This document shows positions 21,912 through 33,886 of a stretch of DNA of 64,000 bases, piece by piece. This DNA comes from Hymenopus coronatus. Lineage: Eukaryota > Arthropoda > Insecta > Mantodea > Hymenopodidae. Under the pieces are notes generated by a model. It was not told where the DNA came from and made no database searches. It saw only the letters and a list, made by a program, of their open reading frames with translations. The stretch is from positions 13,436,001 through 13,500,000 of the forward strand of contig CM060893.1 in NCBI GenBank assembly GCA_030762935.1, in the 5' to 3' direction. The position numbers were made by a program, and so were the translations under genes. Every line of letters begins with the position of its first letter. Within the stretch, counting starts at the first letter, position 1.

Positions 21912-24900
21912 ACAGTTGATATTGATGAAGTGAGAACAACTATGGAGAATCTCAAGACTGAACACAAAAAGTGGGAATCACAACTTGGGAGCTTGATCAA
22001 AGCACGTGGAACACCGCTTGCATCAGCACCAGTACTGCCAGATTTGGAGGCAACAGCTGGGGAACCATCACCGGAAGTGTTGCCAAAGGGAACAATACCG
22101 CCATCTGAGAAATCATGTGCATCTATTGTGTTACCATCGAATGTAGTGCCTTGTAAATGTCCTCCTGAATGTCAACAGTCAATAGGTCAAGAGGCCTTAC
22201 CTACTACTCCACCACCTGAATTTAAAGCATGCAAATGTTCTTCGGAATCCAAAATAACACCGGATGAGGAAACAACAGATATTACATCAGCTGGTGTTGA
22301 GGAGATCCCTTCAGAGGAAGGTGAAGCAGGTGTGGCTGCTCCAGTTATATTATCTGAAGGGATAACCATTACAGATTTTATTGTTTATGAACAACAGGTT
22401 GGTACAGAAGAAAAGCCTGCAACAGCAATTGTAACTGAAGAAGTAACTGTTGCACAAGAGATTCTCTATGAACCACCTGAAGAGGAATTGTCTGAAAAAC
22501 TATCTGGCACTGATGACACAGTCCCAGAGATGCCAGCTGATATTGAAGAAGCCGGAATTGAAAAAAAAACATGTATCTGCCAAAAATATAAATGTCCTCA
22601 TGAATTAAAAAAAGAACCAGATAAGGAAGCAGTGCCACAAGAAGCTGCAACTGAAAAACCAGCTACTGAGGAAACTGAGGCTGTTGAACCAGCTGTTGCC
22701 GAGGAAATTCCTTCAGAAGGAGGTTCAGATGAAATACAGGATACAGCTATTATATCTGAAGGAATTGCCATGAGAGCAGATGTAACTTATGAACAACAGG
22801 TTGGTACAGAAAAAAAGCCTCAAATAGCAATTGTAACTGAAGAAGTAACTGTTGCACAAGAGATTTTCTATGAGCCACCTGAAGAGGGATTGTCCAAAAA
22901 ACCAACTGGCACTGATGATACTGTCCCAGAGGTACCAGCTAGTATTGAAGAAGCCAGAATTGAAAAACCAGGTGAAGAGATGACTGCTGAAAAAAAACCA
23001 TGTACCTGTCAAAAGTGTAAGTGTCCTCATAAATTAAAAAAAGAACCAGATAAGGAAGCTGCGACTGCAGAACCAGCTGAAAAAAAACCATGTACCTGTC
23101 AAAAGAGTAAATGTCCTCATGAATTAAAAAAAGAACCAAATAAAGAAGCTGCAACTGAAGAACCAGCTGAAAAAAAAACATGTACCTGTCAAAAGTGTAA
23201 ATGTCCTCATGAATTAAAAAAAGAACCAGATAAGGAAACTGTGACTGAAAAACCAGCTCCTGAGAAAACAGAGGCTGTTGAACCAGCTGAAAAAAAAACA
23301 TGTACCTGTCAAAAGCGCAATTGTCCTCATGAATTAAAAAAAGAACCAGATAAGGAAGCTGTGACTGAAGAACCAGCTCCTGAGAAAACAGAGGCTGTTG
23401 AACCAGCTGAAAAAAAAACATGTACCTGTCAAAAGCGTAAATGTCCTCATGAATTAAAGAAAGAACCAGATAAGGAAGCTGTGACTGAAGAACCAGCTTC
23501 TGAGAAAACAGAGGCTGTTGAACCAGCAGAAAAAAAAACATGTACCTGTCAAAAGCGCAAATGTACTCACAAATTAAAAAAAGAACCAGATAAAGAAGCT
23601 GTGACTGAAGAACCAGCTGAAAAGAAAACATGTACCTGTCAAAAGCGTAATTGTCGTCACGAATTAAAAAAGCAACCAGATAAGGAAGCTGTAACTGAAG
23701 AACCAGCTCCTGAGAAAACAGAGGCTGTTGAACCAGCTGAAAAAAAAACCTGTACCTGTCAAAAGCGTAATTGTCCTCACGAATTAAAAAAAGAACCAGA
23801 TAAAGAAGCAGAGCCCCAAGAAGCTGTGACTGAAGAACCAGCTTCTGAGGAAACAGAGGCTGTTGAATCAGCTGTTGCCAAGGAGATTCCTTCAGAAGAA
23901 GGTTCAGATGAAACACCTGATGCAGTTATATTATCTGAAGGGATAGCCGTTACAGAACATATTGTTTACGAACAACAAGTTGGTACAGAAGAAAAGCCTG
24001 CAACAGTTATTGTAACTGAAGAGGTAACTGTTGCACAAGATATTGTCTATGAACCACCTGAAGAGGGATTGTCCAAAAAACTATCTGGCACTGAGGACAC
24101 TGTCTCAGAGGTGCCAGCTAGTATTGAACAAACTGGAATTGAAAAATCAGCTGAAGAGATTACTGCTGGAAAAAAAACATGTACCTGCCAAAAGCATAAA
24201 TGTCCTCATGAACTTAAAAAAGCAGCAGCAGCTGAAGAAACTCTATCTGAGGAAGCAGCATCTGAAGAAACTCTATCTGAGGAAGCAGCATCTGAAGAAA
24301 CTCTGTCTGAGGAAGCAGCATCTGAAGAAACTCTGTCTGAGGAAGCATCACCTGAAGAAACTCTGTCTGAGGAAGCGTCATCTGATGAAACTCTGTCTGA
24401 GGAAGCAGCACCTGAAGAAACTCTGTCTGAGGAAGCAGCACCTGAAGAAACTGTAGCTGAAGAAGCAGCTGCTGAAGAAACAGAGGATCTTGAACCAGCT
24501 GTTGCTGAGGAGGTGCCTTCAAAGGAAGTTACAGCAGAAACGTCTGATCCGGTTATTTTATCTGAAGGAGTTAGCATTACTGAATATGTGGTTTATGAAC
24601 AACAAGTTGGTACAGAAGAAAATCCTGTAACAGCAATTGTAACCGAAGAAGTAATTCTTGCAGAAAATATTGTTTATGAACCACCAGTTACTGTTGAAGA
24701 TGGAGTGTCCAAAGAAGCAGTACCTGAAGAAACTCTGTCTGAGGAAGCTGCACCTGAAGAAACTCTGCATGAGGAAGCAGCTTCTGAAGAAACTCTGTCT
24801 GAGGAAGCTGCACCAGAAGAAACTCAACCTGAGGAAGCAGCACCTGAAGAAATTCTGTCTGAGGAAGCTGCACCAGAAGAAACTCAACTTGAGGAAGCAG

Positions 24901-26816
24901 CACCTGAAGAAACTCTGCCTGCAGAAGCAGCTTCTGAAGAAACTCTGTCTGAGGAAGCAGTATCTGAAGAAACTCTGTTTGAGGAAGCAGCACCTGAAGA
25001 AGCAGTAGCTGAGGAAACAGAAGATCTTGAACCAGCTGTTGTTGAGGAGGTGTCTTCACAGGAAGTTATAGCAGAAACATCTGTTCCAGTTATTTTATCT
25101 GAAGGGGCTAGCGTTACAGAACATGTGGTTTATGAACAACAAGTTGGCACAGAAGAAAAACCTTCAACAGCTATTGTAACCGAAGAGGTGGCTGCCTCAG
25201 TGGATATTGCTTATGAACCAACAATTGGTGCTGAAGAGCAAGTATCCAAAGAACCAGCTATCACTGATAATACTGCTGACTCAGAAGAAGCTGCTATCGA
25301 AGAACCAACCAAAGAAAAGAGTGATGGAAAAGCAAAACCTGGCTCTAAAAGGTGCGAATGTCCTCCAGAATTCAAAAAAGGACAAATTAAGAGATCCACA
25401 CCTGAAGATGTGGGAGCATCCAAAGAACCAGCTGTCACTGATGACATTGTACAAGACTTACCAACTGGTACAGAAGAAGCTGCAATTGAAGCACCAACTA
25501 AAGAAACAACACCTGTAGAGATGATGCCTGAGGAAGCAGCACCAAAAGAAGTTGTTGAAAAACCAGTTGACACAGTTCCAGAGATAGCAGCTGGTACAGA
25601 AGAAGTCATAGCTGAAGAACCGACTGAAGAAATGACTGCTGAAGATGCAACATCTGAAGAGACAGCTGAGGAAGCAGCACATGAAGCAGTTGTGCCTGAA
25701 GTACAAACTACTGAGGAAACAGAGGCTCTTATACCAACTGGTGCTGAGGAAATAACTTCAGAGGAAAGTTCAGAAGAAATGCCTGCTCCAGCTATTTTAG
25801 ATGAAGGGATTCTAATCACTCAACATGTTGTTTATGAACAAGAAGTTGGTACAAAAGAAATGCCTACAACAGCAATTGTAACTGAAGAAGTAACTATTTC
25901 TGAAGATGTTGCTTATGAACCACCAATTGTTGAAGGTGGAATGTGCAAAGAATCAGCTATTAGCGATGATGTCCCAGAGATACCAACTGGTACAGAAGAA
26001 GCTGAAATTGAAGAAGCAGCTAAAGAAGTAACTACTGAAGAGCCAGAATTTGGAGAAGTAGATGTTGAAGAGGCAGAAACTGAAGAAGCACTTGCTGAAG
26101 AGGCAGAACTTGAAGCAGCCCCTATTGAAGAGGCTGAATCCAAAGAAGTACTTGCTGAAGAGGTAGCACTTGAAGAAGAAGCACCTGCTGAAGAGGCTGC
26201 ACTTGAAGAAGCACCTGCAGAAGAGGCAACATTTGAAGAAGAGGTAGCACTTGAAGAAGCAGAATTTGAAGAAGAGGCAGCACTTGAAGAAGAAGCACCT
26301 GCTGAAGAAGCAGAATTTGAAGAAGAGGCAGCACTTGAAGAAGAAGCACCTGCTGAAGAGGCTGCACTTGAAGAAGAAGCAGCACCTGCTGAAGAAGCAG
26401 AATTTGAAGAAGAGGCTGCACTTGAAGAAGAAGCACTTGCTGAAGAGGCTGCACTTGAAGAAGAAGCACCTGCTGAAGAAGCAGAATTTGAAGAAGAGGC
26501 AGCATTTGAAGAAGAAGCACCTGCTGAAGAAGCAGAATTTGAAGAAGAGGCAGCACTTGAAGAAGCACCTGCTGAAGAGGCTGCACTTGAAGAAGAAGCA
26601 GAATTTGAAGAAGAGGCTGCACTTGAAGAAGCACCTGCTGAAGAGGCAGAATTTGAAGAAGCGCCTGCTGAAGAGGCAGCACCTGAAGATGTACTTGAAG
26701 AGGCAGCAGCTGAGAAAATACCTGCTGCGCCTGAGGAAACAACTGGTGAGATCACCGGAGCACCAGAAACTGTAGTTGAGGAACTAGAGGAATTAAAGGC
26801 TAGGGCCCGTCAGAAG
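21912..26816 (+). CDS. Exon 6: giant 4905-base Glu-rich repeat exon
   Basis: Acceptor TTTCACAG and donor AAG|GTGAGT; 1635 codons, phase 0 both sides. It opens with coiled coil (TVDIDEVRTTMENLKTEHKK). Four repeat types follow. (1) Ten C-x-C-x4-C-x-H motifs, TCTCQKxxCPHELKKEPDKE, first Cys codons near 22571, 23001, 23091, 23181, 23301, 23421, 23541, 23631, 23751 and 24181; those from 23001 are spaced 90 or 120 bases apart. (2) Six copies of a module with VILSEG, VYEQQVGTEEKP and TAIVTEEVTVAQ, starting near 22343, 22746, 23923, 24551, 25088 and 25791. (3) Ten-residue units SEETLSEEAA at 24235-24475 and 24715-25015. (4) EEEAPAEEAEFEEEAAL repeats at 26060-26700. The product is strongly acidic. Near-identity between neighbouring units implies recent expansion. 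Confidence 0.93.
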
Positions 26817-26894
26817 GTGAGTATTACTGTGATTGAATACTTAAGTATACATAAATTGTTAATGCAGCATTTAACTGTGCATATTTTCTTGTAG

Positions 26895-27003
26895 TCTCTT
26901 GACATTGCTGAGCTTAAGCAGAAAATTGGGATAATTATAGAGGAGCAAAAGAAATTCAAGGAAGCTCTGGAGACAGTTCTGAAGGAAGTAAAGGGTTCCA
27001 CAG
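26895..27003 (+). CDS. Exon 7: short helical segment
   Basis: Acceptor TTTCTTGTAG and donor CAG|GTGAGA; 109 bases, phase 0 in and 1 out. It encodes SLDIAELKQKIGIIIEEQKK, then FKEALETVLKEVKGST, an amphipathic helix likely to form coiled coil. It separates the two Glu/Ala repeat exons. Confidence 0.88.
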
Positions 27004-27659
27004 GTGAGAAAGTACATATTATCTTAAAACACAGATGAGTAAAATAAAATGTTGACTTAAAAAGAAAAAAAGAAAGAACAAAACACATGTTTCACTTTTG
27101 GGGCTGAATAATAAATAAAGAAGTGTATCGATACCCGTGAAAAAAACATTTATTTTACTGTTTTACAAACAGTGCATGTTCATTTTACTCTTGAATAGTA
27201 AAAGCTATTTTGTTAAAACAGTTAACATTAATAAGTTTATTGTCATTCCTTTTCAGTGTAGAAACTCGAATCTGCCTCTTGGCAAACACAACTGAAACAT
27301 GCCAAAATCTGTACAATTCTTTTTTTTTCTGATCTCAACCAGTACGTTTTGGAATTTGTACAACATTTATTTTTATCAGCACATTAGCCATAATTGCATC
27401 AGCTAACTGCATTAGCCAAAAATATGTAGTTGCCTAGAGTATGACCAGTCAAACCAAATTCCCAATTAAAAAAATACAGTGATATAGCTATATTCAGTGC
27501 ATATCTAAATATCTGAACTCATGTCTGAATTGAAACAGTGAATGGAGATTTTCATTGAGATTATAAGACAAAAAAATTAAACACTTTCACGGTGTAAAAC
27601 TGAAGTGCTTCTTATGACACACTTCCATGATTTAAGTATGCTTTCATTTAAAAATTGTT

Positions 27660-27955
27660 ATTCTCCATGACCTAGGAATACCTTTGGTTTCCAAGGTAGC
27701 AGGTTCAAACCCAGAGGGGGGTGATGTTTTTTTTTTTTTTTTTGGAGAGGGACATAACCTTTTTTAGCATGGCTTTCTTTGGAGGGGAAGTAAAGCAAGT
27801 GGCCCCCTATTATAGATTTACAGTACATAAATGAACCTCAAACCTGATAAAGAGACCTCTGAACAAAATTAAACCGTCTTTCACATATAATATAGAATGG
27901 GATGCTGAAAACCATAGCAGTTAAACAGCATCCTCAAATATAACTTAATTTCAGT
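27660..27955 (+). mobile_element. SINE-1, degenerate copy in intron 7
   Basis: The B-box area GGTAGCAGGTTCAAACCCAG is followed by a T-run. The body has AGCATGGCTTTCTTTGGAGG, CAGTACATAAATGAACCTCA and AGCAGTTAAACAGCATCC. The A box is largely lost. It lies between exons 7 and 8 of the repeat-protein gene. Confidence 0.75.
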
Positions 27956-28100
27956 TAAATTTCATAAAATTTGAAAATATTAGTGGGTAAAGATGGTATA
28001 CTAAAGATATTATATTTAGCTCCTTTTCCAATTGAATTCAAATGCCAAATGAGTACACAAAATCTGTTTTCAAGTGCAATAAAACTTCTCTCTCTTATAG

Positions 28101-29173
28101 AAATAGCTGCTCTTGAGCAGATGTCTACAGATGGAGCAGCAATTGAAGAACCGGCTGTTGCTGTAGGAGCTGTTATTGAAGAACCAACTGAAGAAACTCC
28201 AGAAGAAGCAGAGGCCAAAGCTCAGGCAGTTGTTGTGGAAGCTGAGATTGTCGCTGAAACTACAGCTTCAGCGGCTGGAGAAGCCTTGGAGGAAGAACTA
28301 GCTGCTGAGGAAGTTGTAGCTGAAGAACAAGCTGCTGAGGAAACTGTGGCTGAAGGGGCAGTTGCTGAGGAAGCTGTAGCTGAAGAAGTTGTGCTTGAAG
28401 AATCAGCTGTGGCTGAAGGAGAAGTTGCTGAGGAAGCTATAGCTGAAGAAACAGCTGCTGAGGAAGCTATAGCTGAAGAAACAACTGCTGAGGAAGCTGT
28501 AATTGAAGACTTAGTCAGTGAGGAAACTGAAGAACCAGCTACTGGAGAAGCTGTAGCTGAAGAATCAGCTACTGAGGAAGCTGTAGCTGAAGAACAAGCT
28601 GCTGAAGAAGCTGTGGCTGAAGGGGCAGTTGCTGAGGAAGCTGTAGCTGAAGAACCAGCTGCGGAAGAAGTTGTGGTTGAAGAATCAGCTGTAGCTGAAG
28701 AAACAGTTGCTGAGGAAGCTGTAGCTAAAGAAACAGCTGCTGAGGAAGCTGTAGCTGAAGAAACAGCTGCTGAGGAAGTTGTAGCTGAAGAAACAGCTGC
28801 TGAGGAAGTTGTAGCTGAAGAAACAGCTGCTGAGGAAGTCATAGCCGAAGAACCAGCTGCTGAAGCTCAAGCAGATGTTACAGAATCTGTGACTGTTGCT
28901 GAAGCTGAAGCAGTTGCTGAGGAAGCTGTGACTGAACCATCTGCTGAAGAAGCTATAGCTGAAGAAACAGCCACTGGGAAAGCTGTAGTTGAAGAAGCAG
29001 GGCCATTTGGTATGAAGTATGTATCTGAAATAACAGTAGAATGCAAGCCAAAACAGGCAGCAACAGACACCACAACCACAGAGGACCAATCCCAGCAAAT
29101 GGAAGTTCTAATTGGAGAAGACCATACAATGAGGAATGAAGCACTAGAGCTGCAGAAATATACCAAGGTTCAG
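28101..29173 (+). CDS. Exon 8: second Glu/Ala repeat exon
   Basis: Acceptor CTCTCTTATAG and donor CAG|GTATGT; 1073 bases, phase 1 in and 0 out. It begins EIAALEQMSTDGAAIEEPAV and consists mostly of short repeats of the type AEEAVAEETAAEEVVAEE. It ends in a non-repetitive segment (GPFGMKYVSEITVECKPKQA, then NEALELQKYTKVQ). The sequence before the acceptor is also open in this frame but has intron-like composition, so the exon is started at the splice site. Confidence 0.9.
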
Positions 29174-29257
29174 GTATGTAGATGATAGATTAATTTTGCT
29201 TTTTATTATTCAATTTGAAAACTCTTAAACTCCAAAGGTTTGCTAATATTATTACAG

Positions 29258-29371
29258 GTAACACTTGGCAGTGGTACTGGTTCACAAGTGGCTGGGAAAG
29301 GCATGGAAATACCAGAATCACTAAAGAAGAAGGATCCATTTGCTTCAATGCTAAAGAAATACAAGGAAAAA
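29258..29371 (+). CDS. Exon 9
   Basis: Acceptor TATTATTACAG and donor AAA|GTAAGA; 114 bases, phase 0 both sides. It encodes VTLGSGTGSQVAGKGMEIPE then SLKKKDPFASMLKKYKEK, a basic, non-repetitive stretch that looks conserved. No domain is recognised. Confidence 0.87.
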
Positions 29372-30042
29372 GTAAGATTTTTTTCAACGTTTTCAAATAA
29401 CTAACTGGAAACTTGAATTGCAATATTTGGAAATGAAATACTGTTTATAGAACATTGAACTTTTTCAAATTTTAGGTTAATGTTCAATGATGTAATTTTC
29501 ATTAGTTTAATGCAATCGTGTTTGATTAACTTTCTGCTCAATTATTATGTTCTTCAGATGGTTATTCTGATATATAAGGTATTATTTACTTTCTCCAACA
29601 CTTATCTCATACAAAATAGAAGTTGCATTTGATCTTAATAATGATCCACCACACAAACATGTTAGGAAACCTGCTGTTACAAATGAAGCACCATTTATAG
29701 ATGACAAATTAAAACATATAAGAAAGAAGAATATGTATTAACAAAAAAATTGAAGGGCTCTTAGAGATTCAGTCGAGAGCTACAATTTTGTCATATTTTA
29801 GTGTTTTAGTCAAATATATCTATAAACTTCCCTCTTCAATCTAAGTTCTGGAAGTTCCTTATTTATACAGTAGTTGGCACCAAATGACAGGTGACAGTTG
29901 CATTGCTATCCAATGGCAATTTGGAAAGATACAAAGTCATAAGCAGGCCATGGATTTTGATGACCTTAAAAATATCTAAAAAAAAATGATCAACAAAATA
30001 ACCTAAAATATCTGTATAATGATCTAGAAAGATATTTTAAAA

Positions 30043-30931
30043 ATTTGATGTGTTCCATTCACATGACTTTCTCTATATCTCTGCATCAAATTATTGTTAA
30101 AAAGCTTATGCCTCTTTTTACTTTATGCTAATCGAGAAAAAATTAGTAGAAATAGTCTTATTACTTGCTTCCTTGTATGTAGACGTGAAATACGGGAGTA
30201 CCATAGATTAAAGTGAAGCTGGTTGCTATGTGACTGAAGTTCCTTTGTTTGTAAGAACAGGAGTTGACAAATTCCTGTATGGGAAAAGTATGCTTTCAAA
30301 GCTGAAACCTAAAACAAGGAATATCTTAAAAACGATCAACTCCACGAAAAAAAATTATATAACATAAACTGTGTGTCTTAATGTGCTCTACATTTTGTGT
30401 GTGGTAGGTTTTTGTCCATCTCTTACGGTTTAGCAGTTATGCAAAATTTTGTAAAATTCATCCAGAATAAAGCAGTCTTCAGAGGCTATTCCCAGAAAAT
30501 TCAAGATATACATATTATTTGTGAGGTAAATATCTTTAATATACGATATTTTAATCAAAATCACTAAGAGCCATTTTTAAGAAAATAAACATTTTCGAAA
30601 AAAAAGTTCCATGTAAAGGGTAGTTGGGGGTGTGGGGATTTTCTTGAAAATCTTTGTGTTGCATCCTTGGAAGAAACCAAACTTAAATACCAGATTTGGT
30701 ATTCAACAGTCTTTTTTTTTTGAGCTATGCTGGCCACAGACGCACACACGCACATACCCACCCACACTTACACATACACACACATACAGACTTTTTTGTA
30801 AAAATGCCGTTTTTATATTCAGGGGGACTCAAAACATATATTTCTGGTGAAATCTCAGTATCGAATCTTTGGGTGGAATGCAATACCCTCTCTATACACT
30901 GTGTACTTAGTACGTGCAGAGAAAGTAAAAA
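30043..30931 (+). repeat. R900 repeat, full-length copy
   Basis: The head is TTGATGTGTTCCATTCACAT and the tail CTATACACTGTGTACTTAGT plus AGAGAAAGTAAAAATG. The CA-rich part is at 30739-30786. It lies in intron 9. Confidence 0.88.
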
Positions 30932-31107
30932 TGTCTTCGTTTCAGAGTATGAGACTACAGCACAATTCTTACTTCTGTAACGTTAGAACTGAAATTAAAA
31001 GTCAATACTAATTTAAACTCGCGAAATTCTATGTTGTAGGAAGAAGAACATATAAAAGAATCCCTTATGAATGTAAAAAGAAGCTAGTAACAGTGAAGAA
31101 TAATGCA

Positions 31108-31238
31108 AATATTAATATAAAAATAATAGTTGCAACAAATCTTCACTTGTCTTTTGGAATCCTTGCTTGGACTAGTTTCGCAAGGATTCCAAAAGATAAG
31201 TGAAGATTTGTTGCAACTATTATTTTTATATTAATGAA
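31108..31238. repeat. Long perfect-looking palindrome (58-base arms)
   Basis: The left arm 31108-31165 and the right arm 31181-31238 are inverted copies (AGTTGCAACAAATCTTCACT; reverse AGTGAAGATTTGTTGCAACT) separated by a 15-base loop (CTTGGACTAGTTTCG plus neighbours). Only one or two mismatches are apparent. The same sequence recurs once more, forward, at 31636-31760. Confidence 0.85.
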
Positions 31239-31635
31239 AGAATCCCTACTTATTTAGAATTATTGCAGTAAATAACTAGCAGCATGCACATGTTCTCGAA
31301 AGCTTGTTAGAAAGCACGTTTTTAAACTGTGACAATCTCTTTACCACACTAGCTGATAGAACTGAAGAATACTTGAAATGCACAAAATCACTGGCGCTAA
31401 GATCTTCTTCAAAGCAGGAAGCATCAAATGTTTCATCGGTTAGCACTTGTGAAATGCGACGCAAAGTTTTGTATCCAGAGGTTTTATCAATAGCTTTTTC
31501 CACTTTCTTAGATATCCTCTTTCCAGCCTCCCCCCCATACACTTTTCAAATCACATTCAATTATTTTCATTAGAGTTTAATTTCCTTAATTTTTTCCAAA
31601 ACTAAGAAAATTAATGTTGAGAATGTAATAGAGTT

Positions 31636-31760
31636 ATTGCAAAACTAGTCCAAGGATTCCAAAAGATAAGTGAAAATTTGTTACAACTATTAATTATTAT
31701 ATTAATATTTGTGTAACTTTACTGTTACTGGGTTCTTTTTACATTTATAAAAAACATGCC
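31636..31760 (+). repeat. Forward copy of the 31.1-kb palindrome arm family
   Basis: GCAAAACTAGTCCAAGGATT then CCAAAAGATAAGTGAAAATT continue to ACTGTTACTGGGTTCTTTTT. The inverted counterpart is at 31040-31180, so the two bracket the hAT C-terminal fragment. Related pieces occur at 44560-44600 (inverted) and 44690-44760 (forward). Confidence 0.65.
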
Positions 31761-32165
31761 ATTTATTTTTCCTTGAGCTAAGTAACTGATATTTGCCTTT
31801 ATGAAGGCTAGCTGTCCTTCAATTTCACTGCTTGAACATAGTGTTTTAGCTGTATCAATTGCAGTAGACCGTCAGGATTTGGTGTTTCAATAACACATTT
31901 CACTATCTGGAGGTGATCACAATAATAAATCTCTGAATCAATCAATCCATCAGGTGATGACAGGTTCTGGTGGGAGTGGAGAACTGGGAGCGATGGACTT
32001 GAAGAGAATTTTTCTTCGTCTTTGACACTAGGCAATCCATTTGAGAAAAATGTTCTCTAACTTCCTCTGCCACCCTATGCATAGTGTATGCCAAGCAAGC
32101 ATGTGCACTACTTTTGGATAAAAATATTGTATTAACTTTCCAGTATTTATCATGTATGGTGCTGC

Positions 32166-32462
32166 TGTCGGTCTCCGTGGTGAAATGGTTACCATGCTAA
32201 TGTCATATACCCAAGGTCGTAGGTTCGAAACCGGCAGAGGACAATGGCTTTTTTCAGGTGTAAAAATCCTTAGCATGGCTTCCTTCAGAAGGGAAGTAAA
32301 GGCGTAGGTCCCGTGTCGTAGATTTACAGCATGTAAAAGAACCTCAAGCTTGATAGAGAGGCCTCTGAACAAAATTATGCAGTATTTCACGCCCAGTATA
32401 GAATAGGACGCTGAGAACCACAGCAGTTAAAGAGCATCGATAAATAAAACACCATTTAATTT
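32166..32462 (+). mobile_element. SINE-1 inside the hAT remnant, with 14-base target duplication
   Basis: ATGTATGGTGCTGC is present at 32152-32165 and 32463-32476. The head has GTCTCCGTGGTGAAATGGTT and GTCGTAGGTTCGAAACCGGC. The full body is present to AATAAAACACCATTTA. Since it breaks transposase homology that otherwise continues, it inserted after the hAT copy. Confidence 0.92.
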
Positions 32463-33000
32463 ATGTATGGTGCTGCATCAGTCACAAAATGCAAGACATC
32501 ATCATTTTTGATATCCTCAGACCATTACAAAAACATAGGTTTTTCGAAGATCAACAAATTGTGGAGTGATTAACAGTTTCTAATACCTCACTAACCCTTC
32601 TTCTAGTTCATCAATCTCCTATATGCCAATGATTATGTTAGCCACATGACATTTTTCTGCACCATTTGATTTGTCAATGGGTACAAAAATCTTCTTTCCA
32701 TGTACTTTTCCCTTTTCTTGCTAATGACTTAATATTGTGACATAGAACCTTCAAAATGAAGCTCTAGAAAACTCTTCAATGTCCAAAATGGGATGTTTGC
32801 AGAAACTGAACAAGTCTCTGTAAAAATTTGACGACTTATTCTCCATCATGGGTACACTTTGTGGCAGTAAAAGTTGCATGGATTTCTTCTGACTTGCGAA
32901 TTGCACTGCCTGTATATGCTTGTTGTGACCCACATGTTGCTGAACAATGAATTTTCTTTTGGCCGATACTTTTGTTTCGCATAACTTACACTTCACCGTC

Positions 33001-33886
33001 CATTAAGAAAATATCATCTCCTCCAAATTGAGATACAATGAAAAGATTTAGATAGCTTTACTTTAGGCATGGCTGAATGGAACTACAAAAACAAAACATA
33101 AAACTTTCCTCTCAGGGAATCTGTTACTAACTAAACCTATGACAATATGAAAATGTTGGATGAAACACTTGCCTTTCAACTTGCACATTGTCAAGTGGTC
33201 CTTTATTTTAACTACAACATAAAGTAGGAAATAGGAGAATTGCTTGCTGCAAAACTGACTCCTAACTTGTATATTGTTGAACCACTGTTGCAATATTCAT
33301 TTATTTCATTGGATTAAAAATAAATATTAAATAATTTTAGTAAGTTTAATCTCTTGCAAAAAATAAAAGGACCAGAAAAGAAAGTGAAATGCAAAATAGA
33401 ACAAAAAAATAATATAAAAATTGAAATAATGGCCTAAAACTTAAAAACTATGACAAAAATGATCAATAAAATTGGTATTTTGATAACTAAAGATTCATGT
33501 TCAAGGTTTTAATACTTAAGAGCAATCCATACTGATATGAAGAAAAGATGACATGTCATCAAAATCCGGACTGGTCATAAGCTACTGCAAAATGACATCC
33601 AGTTTAGGTCAGAATGAAAATAGTTACTAGGATACACAAAGGGTTTTCTAGAAGACTCACAGCAAAAATGAAGAGTTAGACCATTTCAATATTGACAATG
33701 ATGATAATTCTTGGCATCTATCTAGAAATAGCTCTGTCTCAGATGATACTTTGGCAAGTATTAATACATTGTTGTAATTGATGGTCATGGCTTATGATTA
33801 TAAGTACCTGCATTTGATATGCATTCGCTATCAGTGTTTTTATAGTAATTATTAAATATTTATATTGTATTCCATGACCTCCCTGT
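33001..33886. other. Intron sequence, nothing recognised
   Basis: AT-rich, with no exon-like segment or repeat-family match that I could see. Confidence 0.35.

Larger units (their letters stand above)
31270..33000 (-). mobile_element. hAT-family transposon remnant, interrupted by a SINE
   Basis: On the minus strand the order is as in hAT transposases. An N-terminal zinc-finger/BED-like part gives MKCKLCETKVSAKRKFIVQQ, HVGHNKHIQ and FYRDLFSFCKHPILDI (32996-32751). A central part gives DDVLHFVTDAA then APYMINTGKLIQYFYPKVVH (around 32500 and 32170-32085). The C-terminal dimerisation part gives SDFVHFKYSSVLSASVVKRL and SQFKNVLSNK (31400-31290), where families usually read SVDVERSFSxFKNxL. Multiple stops and frameshifts make it inactive. 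The SINE at 32166-32462 splits the APYM region. Confidence 0.75.

Noticed and set aside
22939..23916. 325-codon open frame on the minus strand of the repeat exon, and other long antisense frames at 25211-26755 and 28222-28842
   Set aside because: They are shadows of the codon bias and periodicity of the plus-strand repeats (GAA/GCT/GAG give TTC/AGC/CTC on the other strand). They have no splice context, start where repeats start, and show low-complexity Leu/Gln or Ala/Ser composition.
24241..24470. Neurofilament-, titin- or futsch-like identity for the Glu-rich repeats
   Set aside because: The resemblance is compositional only (Glu, Ala, Pro, Lys). The modules VILSEG/VYEQQVGTEEKP and CTCQKxxCPHELKK do not belong to those families as I know them, so no gene symbol is given.
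22993..24475. Regularly spaced tandem repeats resembling a CRISPR array
   Set aside because: The units are contiguous coding repeats with no spacers, in a eukaryotic exon.
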